A stretch of 64,000 bases of DNA from Hydractinia symbiolongicarpus (Eukaryota > Cnidaria > Hydrozoa > Anthoathecata > Hydractiniidae): positions 2,170,001-2,234,000 of the forward strand of contig NC_079877.1 of the NCBI RefSeq assembly GCF_029227915.1. Direction: 5' to 3'. The notes below the pieces were generated by a model. The model was not told the origin of the DNA, ran no database searches, and saw only the letters and a list, made by a program, of their open reading frames with translations. Positions 26,375-37,922 of the stretch are shown here, piece by piece. Position 1 is the stretch's first letter; every line of letters begins with the position of its first letter. The position numbers and the translations under genes were made by a program.

Positions 26375-29352
26375 AATCCGTTTGAGTTAGAACGGTTGCG
26401 TCACATAATCGTACCAACATGTATTTAGTGATTTCCTTCCGATAATACTAAGTTGTATCGCTTTCAACAGTGAAACGATTGACTGTGGGACTTAGTTGAA
26501 CTGATTTTAGACTTTGACCTTATAAATGTGATAAATGAGTCATTTAGACTACAAGAAATGACATTCTTCTTAGTTTGACATGATTGCCGGAACTCAGCGA
26601 TTACACTGGACCCTGTGGTAGCGATTCATTTAAAAATTTAGATAAATAAGTCATTTTTACTGTGGGACCAATCCTAGCCGTTAGCGCGCGCTGAAGATAT
26701 AGAGACAGTTTCAAAAACTCCATTTCATTGACTTTCTAACGGTGTCAATCCGTTTGAGTTAGAACGGTTGCGTCACATAATCGTACCAACGTGTATTTAG
26801 TGATTTCCTTCCGATAATACTTAGTTGTATCGCTTTCAACAGTGAAACGATTGACTGTGGGACTTAATTAAACTGATTTTGGACTTTGACCTTATAAATG
26901 TGATAAATGAGTCATTTTGACTACAAGAAATGATATTCTTCTTAATTTGACATGATTGCTGGAACTCAGCGATTACACTGGACCCTGTGGTAGCGATTCA
27001 TTTAAAAATTTAGATAAATAAGTCATTTTTACTGTGGGACCAATCCTAGCCGTTAGCGCGCGCTGAAGATATAGAGACAGTTTCAAAAACTAAATTTCAT
27101 TGTCTTACTAACTGTGTCAATCCGTTTGAGTTAGAACGGTTGCGTCACATAATCGTACCAACATGTATTTAGTGATTTCCTTCCGATAATACTAAGTTGT
27201 ATCGCTTTCAACAGTGAAACGATTGACTGTGGGACTTAGTTGAACTGATTTTAGACTTTGACCTTATAAATGTGATAAATGAGTCATTTTGACTACAAGA
27301 AATGACATTCTTCTTAGTTTGACATGATTGCCGGAACTCAGCGATTACACTGGACCCTGTGGTAGCGATTCATTTAAAAATTTAGATAAATAAGTCATTT
27401 TTACTGTGGGACCAATCGTAGCCGTTAGCGCGCGCTGAAGATATAGAGACAGTTTCAAAAACTCCATTTCATTGACTTTCTAACGGTGTCAATCCGTTTG
27501 AGTTAGAACGGTTGCGTCACATAATCGTACCAACGTGTATTTAGTGATTTCCTTCCGATAATACTAAGTTGTATCGCTTTCAACAGTGAAACGATTGAAT
27601 GTGGGACTTAGTTGAACTGATTTTAGACTTTGACCTTATAAATGTGATAAATGAGTCATTTTGACTACAAGAAATGACATTCTTCTTAGTTTGACATGGT
27701 TGATGGAACTCACCGATTACACTGGGCGCTGTGGTAACGCTTTATTTAAAAATTTAGATAAATAAGTCATTTTGTACTGTAGGACCAATCCTAGCCGTTA
27801 GCACGCGCTGGATAAGAAAGAACAGTTTCAAAGACTACATTTCATTGACTTTCTAACGGTGTCAATCCGTTTGAGTTAGAACGGTTGCGTCACATAATCG
27901 TACCAACATGTATTTAGTGATTTCCTTCCGATAATACTAAGTTGTATCGCTTTCAACAGTGAAACGATTGACTGTGGGACTTAGTTGAACTGATTTTAGA
28001 CTTTGACCTTATAAATGTGATAAATGAGTCATTTTGACTACAAGAAATGACATTCTTCTTAGTTTGACATGATTGCCGGAACTCAGCGATTACACTGGAC
28101 CCTGTGGTAGCGATTCATTTAAAAATTTAGATAAATAAGTCATTTTTACTGTGGGACCAATCCTAGCCGTTAGCACGCGCTGGATAAGAAAGATCAGTTT
28201 CAAAGACTACATTTCATTGACTTTCTAACGGTGTCAATCCGTTTGAGTTAGAACGGTTGCGTCACATAATCGTACCAACATGTATTTAGTGATTTCCTTC
28301 CGATAATACTAAGTTGTATCGCTTTCAACAGTGAAACGATTGACTGTGGGACTTAGTTGAACTGATTTTAGACTTTGACCTTATAAATGTGATAAATGAG
28401 TCATTTTGACTACAAGAAATGACATTCTTCTTAGTTTGACATGATTGCCGGAACTCAGCGATTACACTGGACCCTGTGGTAGCGATTCATTTAAAAATTT
28501 AGATAAATAAGTCATTTTTACTGTGGGACCAATCCTAGCCGTTAGCGCGCGCTGAAGATATAGAGACAGTTTCAAAAACTCCATTTCATTGACTTTCTAA
28601 CGGTGTCAATCCGTTTGAGTTAGAACGGTTGCGTCACATAATCGTACCAACGTGTATTTAGTGATTTCCTTCCGATAATACTAAGTTGTATCGCTTTCAA
28701 CAGTGAAACGATTGAATGTGGGACTTAGTTGAACTGATTTTAGACTTTGACCTTATAAATGTGATAAATGAGTCATTTTGACTACAAGAAATGACATTCT
28801 TCTTAGTTTGACATGGTTGATGGAACTCACCGATTACACTGGGCGCTGTGGTAACGCTTTATTTAAAAATTTAGATAAATAAGTCATTTTGTACTGTAGG
28901 ACCAATCCCAGCCGTTAGCACGCGCTGGATAAGAAAGAACAGTTTCAAAGACTACATTTCATTGACTTTCTGACGGTATAAATCCGTTTGAGTTACAACG
29001 GTTGCGTCACATGTTCGTACCAACAAGTATTTAGTGATAATATTCGGATGTTACTAGGTTGTATCGCTTTCAACAGTGAAACGATTGACTGTGCGACTTA
29101 ATTGAACTGCTTTTGGACTTTGACCTTATAAATGTTGTAAGTGAGACAATTGGACTCCAAGAAATAACATTCTTCTTAATTTGACATAATTGCTGGAACT
29201 CAGCGATTACACTCGGCGCTGTGGTAACGGTTTATTTAAAAATTAAAATAAATAAGTTAATTTTACGGTGGGACCAATCCTAGCCGTTAGAGCGCGCTAA
29301 AGATATAGAGACAGTTTGAAAAACTCCATTTCATTGACTTTCTAATTGTGTC
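26375..29352. repeat. Run of GTTAGAAC-type monomers with short duplications
   Basis: Starts: 26375, 26747, 27119, 27491, 27864, 28236, 28608, 28981. The types alternate. 27119 resembles 26375; 27491 and 28608 (1117 bases apart) share AACGTGTATTTAG and GATTGAATGTGGG; 27864 and 28236 are almost the same monomer. 28981 is the TCACATGTTCGTACC type also at 13395 and 16742. From 28608 onward the order equals that from 16369 at a constant offset of 12239. Confidence 0.88.
28236..28607. repeat. Representative 372-bp monomer with mapped internal motifs
   Basis: Given so the recurring motifs can be located in phase. Within this monomer: TTGCGTCA at 28257-28264; first ACTGTGGGAC at 28343-28352; TATAAA at 28382-28387; TGAGTCA at 28397-28403; second ACTGTGGGAC at 28520-28529; the ten-base palindrome AGCGCGCGCT at 28544-28553; AACGG at 28599-28603, with its CCGTT partner at 28611-28615 and a second AACGG at 28624-28628 in the next monomer. 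These phases hold across the array wherever the motif is conserved. Confidence 0.9.
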
Positions 29353-31589
29353 AATCCGTTTGAGTTAGAACGGTTGCGTCACATAATCGTACCAACATGT
29401 ATTTAGCGATTTCCTTCCGATAATACTAAGTTGTATCCCTTTTAACAGTGAAACGATTGACTGTGGGACTTAGTTGAACTGATTTTAGACTTTGACCTTA
29501 TAAATGTAATAAATAAGCCATTTTGACTAAAAGAAATAACATTCTTCTTAATTTGACATGATTGCTGGAACTCAGCGATTACACTGAGCGCTGTGGTAGC
29601 GCTTTGTTTAAGAGTTAAGATAAATAAGTCATTTATTACCGTGGAAACAATCCTAGCCGTTATCGCACGCCGAAGAAATACAGACAGTTTCAAAAACTAC
29701 ATTTCATTGACTTTCTAACGGTGTCAATCCGTTTGAGTTACAATGGTTGCGTCACATATTCGTACCAACATGTATTTAGTGATTTCCTTCCGATATTACT
29801 AAGTTGTATCGCTTTTAACAGTGAAACGATTGACCATGGGAAATAATTCAACTGATTCTGGACTGTGACCTTATAAATGTTATTAATGCGCCAATTGGTC
29901 TCCAAGGAATAACATTCTTCTTAATTTGACATGATTGCTGGAATTCAGCGGTTACATTAGGCTCTGCGGTAGCGCTTTATTTAAAAATTTAGATAAATAA
30001 GATTTCCTTACTGTGGGACCAATCCTGGCCGTTACCATGCGCTGAAGAAATAAAGACATTCTCAAAAACTACATTTCATTGATTTCTTGGCGGTATAATT
30101 CCGTTTGAGTTACAACGGTTGCGTCACATATTCGTACCAACATGTATTTAGCGAAAGTATTCGGATATTACTAGGTTGCATCGCTTTTAACTGTGAAACG
30201 TTTGACTGTGCGACTTAATTGAACTGCTTTTGGACTTTGACCTTATAAATGTTGTAAGTGAGACAATTGGACTCCAAGAAATAACATTCTTCTTAATTTG
30301 ACATAATTGCTGGAACTCAGCGATTACACTGGGCGCTGTGGTAACGCTTTATATAAAAATTTAGATAAATAAGTCATTTTGTACTGTGGGACAAATCCTA
30401 GCCGTTATCGCGCGCTGAAGAAATAGAGACAGTTTCCAAAACTAAATTTCATTGATTTTCTAACGGTGTCAATCCGTTTGAGTTACAACGGTTGCGTCAC
30501 ACATTCGTACCAACATGTATTTAGTTATTTTTTTCCGATATTACAAAGTTGTATCGCTTTCAACAGTGAAACGATTGACTGTGGGACTTAGTTGAACTGA
30601 TTTTAGACTTTGACCTTATAAATGGGATAAATGAGGCATTTTGACTACAAGAAATGACATTCTTCTTAGTTTGACATGATTGCCGGAACTCAGCGATTAC
30701 ACTGGACCATGTGGTAGCGATTCATTTAAAAATTTAGATAAATAAGTCATTTTTACTGTGGGACCAATCCTAGCCGTTAGCGCGCGCTGAAGATATAGAG
30801 ACAGTTTCAAAAACTCCATTTCATTGACTTTCTAACGGTGTCAATCCGTTTGAGTTAGAACGCTTGCGTCACATAATCGTACCAACATGTATTTTTAGTG
30901 ATTTCCTTCCGATAATACTAAGTTGTATCGCTTTCAACAGTGAAACGATTGACTGTGGGACTTAGTTGAACTGATTTTAGACTTTGACCTTATAAATGTG
31001 ATAAATGAGTCATTTTGACTACAAGAAATGACATCCTTCTTAGTTTGACATGATTGATGGAACTCAGCGATTACACTGGGCGCTGTGGTAGCGCTTTGTT
31101 TAAGAGTTAAGATAAATAAGTCATTTATTACTGTGGAAACAATCCTAGTTGTTATCGCACGCCGAAGAAATAGAGACAGTTTCCAAAACTAAATTTCCTT
31201 GATTTTCTAACGGTGTCAATCCGTTTGAGTTACAACGGTTGCGTCACACATTCGTACCAACAATTATTTAGTGATTTTTTTCCGATATTACTAAGTTGTA
31301 TCGCTTTCAACAGTGAAACGATTGACTGTGGGACTTAATTAAACTGATTTTGGACTTTGGCCTTATAAATGTGATAAATGAGTCATTTTGACTACAAGAA
31401 ATGATATTCTTCTTAATTTGACATGATTGCCGGAACTCAGCGATTACACTGGACCCTGTGGTAGCGATTCATTTAAAAATTTAGATAAATAAGTCATTTT
31501 TACTGTGGGACCAATCCTAGCCGTTAGCGCGCGCTGAAGATATAGAGACAGTTTCAAAAACTAAATTTCATTGTCTTTCTAACGGTGTC
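29353..31589. repeat. 6-monomer B unit, distant copy (2237 bp)
   Basis: Starts: 29353 (B1), 29726 (B2), 30098 (B3), 30471 (B4), 30843 (B5), 31218 (B6). Full-length copy lying 12239 bases from copy 1, which equals 32 monomers plus the SINE. Few differences are seen, such as GACCATGGG near 29833 for GACCGTGGG and ATGAGGCATTTTG near 30631. It lacks the SINE. Confidence 0.92.
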
Positions 31590-34500
31590 AATCCGTTTGA
31601 GTTAGAACGGTTGCGTCACATAATCGTATTAACATGTATTTAGTGATTTCCTTCCGATAATACTAAGTTGTATCGCTTTCAACAGTGAAACGATTGACTG
31701 TGGGACTTAGTTGAACTGATTTTAGACTTTGACCTTATAAATGTGATAAATGAGTCATTTTGACTACAAGAAATGACATTCTTCTTAGTTTGACATGATT
31801 GCCGGAACTCAGCGATTACACTGGACCCTGTGGTAGCGATTCATTTAAAAATTTAGATAAATAAGTCATTTTTACTGTGGGACCAATCCTAGCCGTTAGC
31901 GCGCGCTGAAGATATAGAGACAGTTTCAAAAACTAAATTTCATTGACTTTCTAACGGTGTCAATCCGTTTGAGTTACAATGGTTGCGTCACATATTCGTA
32001 CCAACATGTATTTAGTGATTTCCTTCCGATATTACTAAGTTGTATCGCTTTTAACAGTGAAACGATTGACCGTGGGAAATAATTCAACTGATTCTGGACT
32101 GTGACCTTATAAATGTGATTAATGCGCCAATTGGTCTCCAAGGAATAACATTCTTCTTAATTTGACATGATTGCTGGAATTCAGCGATTACACTGGGCGC
32201 TGTGGTAACGGTTTATTTAAAAATTAAAATAAATAAGTCATTCTTACTGTGGGACCAATCCTAGCCGTTAGCGCGCGCTAAAGATATAGAGACAGTTTCA
32301 AAAACTAAATTTCATTGACTTTCTAACGGTGTCAATCCGTTTGAGTTAGAACGTTTGCGTCACATACTCGTACCAACATGTATTTAGTGATTTTCTTCCG
32401 ATATTACTAAGTTGTATCGCTTTCAACAGAGAAACGATTGACTGTGGGACTTAATTGAACTGATTTTGGACTTTGACCTTATAAATTTGATAAATGAGTC
32501 ATTTTAACTACATGAAATGATATTCTTCTTAATTTGACATGATTGCTGGAACTCAACGATTACACTGGGCGCTGTGGTAAGGCTTTATTTAAAAATTAAG
32601 ATAAATAAGTGATTTTTTAATGTGGGACCAATCCTAGCCGTTATGGTGCGCTGAAGAAATAGAGACAGTTTCTAAAACTAAATTTCTTTGATTTTCTAAC
32701 GGTGTCAATCCGTTTGAGTTACAACGGTTGCGTCACCCATTCGTACCAACATGTATTTAGTGATTTTTTTCCGATATTACTAAGTTGTATCGCTTTCAAC
32801 AGTGAAACGATTGACTGTGGGACTTAATTGAACTGATTTTGGACTTTGACCTTATAAATGTGATAAATGAGTCATTTTGACTACAAGAAATGATATTCTT
32901 TTTAATTTGACATGATTGCTGGAACTCAGCGATTACACTGGGCGCTTTGGTAAGGCCTTATTTAAAAATTAAGATAAATAAGTCATTTTTTATTGTGGGA
33001 CCAATCCTAGCCGTTATCGCGCGCTGAAGAAAGAGAGACAGTTTCCTAAACTAAATTTCATTGATTTTCTAATGGTGTCAATCCGTTTGAGTTACAACAG
33101 TTGCGTCACACATTCGTACCAACATGTATTTAGTGATTTTTTTCCGATATTACTAAGTTGTATCGCTTTCAACAGTTAAACGATTGACTGTGGGACTTAA
33201 TTGAACTGATTTTGGACTTTGACCTTATAAATATGATAAATGAGTCATTTTGACTACAAGAAATGACATTCTTCTTAGTTTGACATGATTGATGGAACTC
33301 ACCGATTACACTGGGCGGTGTGGTAGCGATTCATTTAAAAATTTAGATAAATAAGTCATTTTTACTGTAGGACCAATCATAGCCGTTAGCGCGCGCTGAA
33401 GATATAGAGACAGTTTCAAAAACTCCATTTCATTGACTTTCTAACGGTGTCAATCCGTTTGAGTTACAACGGTTGCCTCACATAATCGTACCAACATGTA
33501 TTTACTGATTTTCTTACGATATTACTAAGTTGTATCGCTTTCAACAGTGAAACGATTGACTGTGGGACTTAGTTGAACTGATTTTGGACTTTGACCTTAT
33601 AAATGTAATAAATGAGCCATTTTGACTAAAAGAAATAACATTCTTCTTAATTTGACATGATTGCTGGAACTCAGCGATTACACTGAGCGCTGTGGTAGCG
33701 CTTTGGTTAAGAGTTAAGATAAATAAGTCATTTATTACTGTGGAAACAATCCTAGCCGTTATCGCACGCCGAAGAAATAGAGACAGTTTCAAAAACTACA
33801 TTTCATTGACTTTCTAACGGTGTCAATCCGTTTGAGTTACAATGGTTGCGTCATATATTCGTACCAACATGTATTTAGTGATTTCCTTCCAATATTACTA
33901 AGTTGTATCGCTTTTAACAGTGAAACGATTGACTGTGGGAATTAATTCAACTGATTCTGGACTGTGACCTTATAAATGTGATTAATGCGCCAATTGCTCT
34001 CCAAGGAATAACATTCTTCTTAGTTTGACATGATTGATGGAACTCAGCGATTACACTGGGCGTTGTGGTAGCGCTTTGTTTAAGAGTTAAGATAAATAAG
34101 TCATTTATTACTGTGGAAACAATCCTAGCCGTTATCGCACGCCGAAGAAATAGAGACAGTTTCCAAAACTAAATTTCCTTGATTTTCTAACGGTGTCAAT
34201 CCGTTTGAGTTACAACGGTTGCGTCACACATTCGTACCAACAAGTATTTAGTGATTTTTTTCCGATATTACTAAGTTGTATCGCTTTCAAAAGTGAAACG
34301 ATTGACTGTGGGACTTAATTAAACTGATTTTGGACTTTGACCTTATAAATGTGATAAATGAGTCATTTTGACTACAAGAAATGATATTCTTCTTAATTTG
34401 ACATGATTGCCGGAACTCAGCAATTACACTGGACCCTGTGGTAGCGATTCATTTAAAAATTTAGATAAATAAGTCATTTTTACTGTGGGACCAATCCTAG

Positions 34501-36432
34501 CCGTTAGCGCGCGCTGAAGATATAGAGACAGTTTCAAAAACTAAATTTCATTGATTTTCTAACGGTGTCAATCCGTTTGAGTTAGAACGGTTGCGTCACA
34601 TAATCGTACCAACATGTATTTAGTGATTTCCTTCCGATAATACTAAGTTGTATCCCTTTCAACAGTGAAACGATTGACTGTGGGACTTAGGTGAACTGAT
34701 TTTAGACTTTGACCTTATAAATGTGATAAATGAGTCATTTTGACTACAAGAAATGACATTCTTCTTAGTTTCACATGATTGCCGGAACTCAGCGATTACA
34801 CTAGACCCTGCGGTAGCGATTCATTTAAAAATTTAGATAAATAAGTCATTTTGTACTGTAGGACCAATCCTAGCCGTTAGCACGCGCTGGATAAATAAGA
34901 ACAGTTTCAAAGACTACATTTCATTGACTTTCTGACGGTATAAATCCGTTTGAGTTACAACGGTTGCGTCACATGTTCGTACTAACAAGTATTTAGTGAT
35001 AATATTCGGATGTTACTAGGTTGTATAGCTTTCAACAGTGAAACGATTGACTGTGCGACTTAATTGAACTGCTTTTGGACTTTGACCTTATAAATGTTGT
35101 AAGTGAGACAATTGGACTCCAAGAAATAACATTCTTCTTAATTTGACATAATTGCTGGAACTCAGCGATTACACTGGGCGCTGTGGTAACGGTTTATTTA
35201 AAAATTAAAATAAATAAGTCATTTTTACTGTGGGACCAATCCTAGCCGTTAGCGCGCGCTAAAGATATAGAGACAGTTTCAAAAACTCCATTTCATTGAC
35301 TTTCTAACGGTGTCAATCCGTTTGAGTTAGAACGGTTGCGTCACATAATCGTACCAACATGTATTTAGCGATTTTCTTCCGATAATACTAAATTGTATCC
35401 CTTTTAACAGTGAAACGATTGACTGTGGGACTTAGTTGAACTGATTTTAGACTTTGACCTTATAAATGTAATAAGTGGGCCATTTTGACTAGAAGAAATA
35501 ACATTCTCCTCAATTTGACATGATTGATGGAACTCACCGATTACACTAGGCTCTGTGGTAGCGCTTTACCTAAAAATGTAGAAAAATAAGTTTCCTCTTA
35601 CTGTGGGACCAATCCTAGCCGTTATCGCGCGCTGGAGAAATAGAGACAGTTTCCAAAACTAAATTTCATTGATTTTCTAACGGTGTCAATCCGTTTGAGT
35701 TACAACAGTTGCGTCACACATTCGTACCAACATGTATTTAGTTATTTTTTTCCGATATTACAAAAGTGTATCGCTTTCAACAGTGAAACGATTGACTGTG
35801 GGACTTAGTTGAACTGATTTTAGACTTCGATCTGATAAATGTGATAAATGAGTCATTTTGACTACAAGAAAAGACATTCTTCTTAGTTTGACATGATTGA
35901 TGGAACTCACCGATTACACTGGGCGCTGTGGTAACGGTTTATTAAAAAAGTAAAATAAATAACTCATTTTTACTGTGGGACCAATCCTAGCCGTTAGCGC
36001 GCGCTGAAGATATAGAGACAGTTTCAAAAACTAAATTTCATTGACTTTCTAACGGTGTCAATCCGTTTGAGTTAGAACGTTTGCGTCACATAATCGTACC
36101 AACATGTATTTAGTGATTTTCTTCCGATATTACTAAGTTGTATCGCTTTCAACAGAGAAACGATTGACTGTGGGACTTAATTGAACTGATTTTGGACTTT
36201 GACCTTATAAATTTGATAAATGAGTCATTTTAACTACAAGAAATGATATTCTTCTTAATTTGACATGATTGCTGGAAGTCACCGATTACACTAGGCTCTG
36301 TGGTAGCGCTTTACCTGAAAATGTAGATAAATAAGTCTCCTCTTACTGTGGGACCAATCCTAGCCGTTATCGCACGCCGAAGAAATAGAGACAGTTTCAA
36401 AAACTACATTTCATTGAATTTCTAACGGTGTC
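31590..36432. repeat. Mosaic stretch of mixed monomer types
   Basis: Starts: 31590, 31962, 32334, 32707, 33080, 33452, 33825, 34198, 34570, 34943, 35315, 35688, 36060. No higher-order period is evident. 31962 begins as B2 and ends like a B3-related type. 32334-33451 resembles the trimer of 1103-2220. 33452 introduces the TTGCCTCACATAATCG / TTTACTGATTTTCTTACG type that returns at 49477. 35315 onward introduces the CCTAAAAATGTAG / CTCCTCTTACTG type of the next block. Reads as a boundary zone where several block families meet. Confidence 0.85.
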
Positions 36433-37922
36433 AATCCGTTTGAGTTACAATGGTTGCGTCACATATTCGTACCAACATGTATTTAGTGATTTCCTTCCGA
36501 TATTACTAAGTTGTATCGCTTTTAACAGTGAAACGATTGACCGTGGGAATTAATTCAACTGATTCTGGACTGTGACCTTATAAATGTGATTAATGCGCCA
36601 ATTGGTCTCCAAGGAATAACATTCTTCTTAATTTGACATGATTGCTGGAATTCAGCGGTTACATTAGGCTCTGCGGTAGCGCTTTATTTAAAAATTTAGA
36701 TAAATAAGATTTCCTTACTGTGGGACCAATCCTGGCCGTTACCATGGGCTGAAGAAATAAAGACATTCTCAAAAACTACATTTCATTGATTTCTTGGCGG
36801 TATAATTCCGTTTGAGTTACAACGGTTGCGTCACATATTCGTACCAACATGTATTTAGCGAAAGTATTCGGATATTACTAGGTTGCATCGCTTTTAACTG
36901 TGAAACGTTTGACTGTGCGACTTAATTGAACTGCTTTTGGACTTTGACCTTATAAATGTTGTAAGTGAGACAATTGGACTCCAAGAAATAACATGCTTCT
37001 TAATTTGACATAATTGCTGGAACTCAGCGATTACACTGGGCGCTGTGGTAACGGTTTATTTAAAAATTAAAATAAATAAGTCATTTTTACTGTGGGACCA
37101 ATCCTAGCCGTTAGCGCGCGCTGAAGATATAGAGACAGTTTCAAAAACTCCATTTCATTGACTTTCTAACGGTGTCAATCCGTTTGAGTTAGAACGTTTG
37201 CGTCACATAATCGTATCAACATGTATTTAGTGATTTTCTTCCGATATTACTAAGTTGTATCGCTTTCAACAGAGAAACGATTGACTGTGGGACTTAATTG
37301 AACTGATTTTGGACTTTGACCTTATAAATGTAATAAATGGGCCATTTTGACTAGAAGAAATAACATTCTCCTTAATTTGACATGATTGATGGAACTCACC
37401 GATTACACTAGGCTCTGTGGTAGCACTTTACCTAAAAATGTAGATAAATAAGTCTCCTCTTACTGTGGGACCAATCCTAGCCGTTATCGCACGCCGAAGA
37501 AATAGAGACAGTTTCAAAAACTACATTTCATTGACTTTCTAACGGTGTCAATCCGTTTGAGTTACAATGGTTGCGTCACATATTCGTACCAACATGTATT
37601 TAGTGATTTCCTTCCGATATTACTAATTTGTATCGCTTTCAACAGAGAAACGATTGACCGTGGGAATTAATTCAACTGATTCTGGACTGTGACCTTATAA
37701 ATGTAATAAATGGGCCATTTTGACTAGAAGAAATAACATTCTCCTTAATTTGACATGATTGATGGAACTCACCGATTACACTAGGCTCTGTGGTAGCGCT
37801 TTACCTAAAAATGTAGATAAATAAGTCTCCTCTTACTGTGGGACCAATCCTAGCCGTTATCGCACGCCGAAGAAATAGAGACAGTTTCAAAAACTACATT
37901 TCATTGACTTTCTAACGGTGTC
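36433..37922. repeat. 4-monomer unit, copy 1 (1490 bp)
   Basis: Starts: 36433 (B2), 36805 (B3), 37177 (C), 37550 (D). C has TTAGAACGTTTGCG and CGTATCAACATG. D has TTACAATGG with AACAGAGAAACG and the 3' end ATGGGCCATTTTGACTAG, CTCCTCTTACTG, CGCACGCCG. Followed at once by two more copies at the same spacing. Confidence 0.93.

Noticed and set aside
28382-28387. TATA-box promoter in each monomer
   Set aside because: TATAAA is present at fixed phase, but short AT-rich words are expected in AT-rich DNA and no gene follows. Kept only as part of a motif observation, not as a promoter feature.
31590-36432. A unique gene-bearing island in the mosaic region
   Set aside because: The monomer phase can be followed through the whole stretch; it is satellite of mixed types with no extra DNA.
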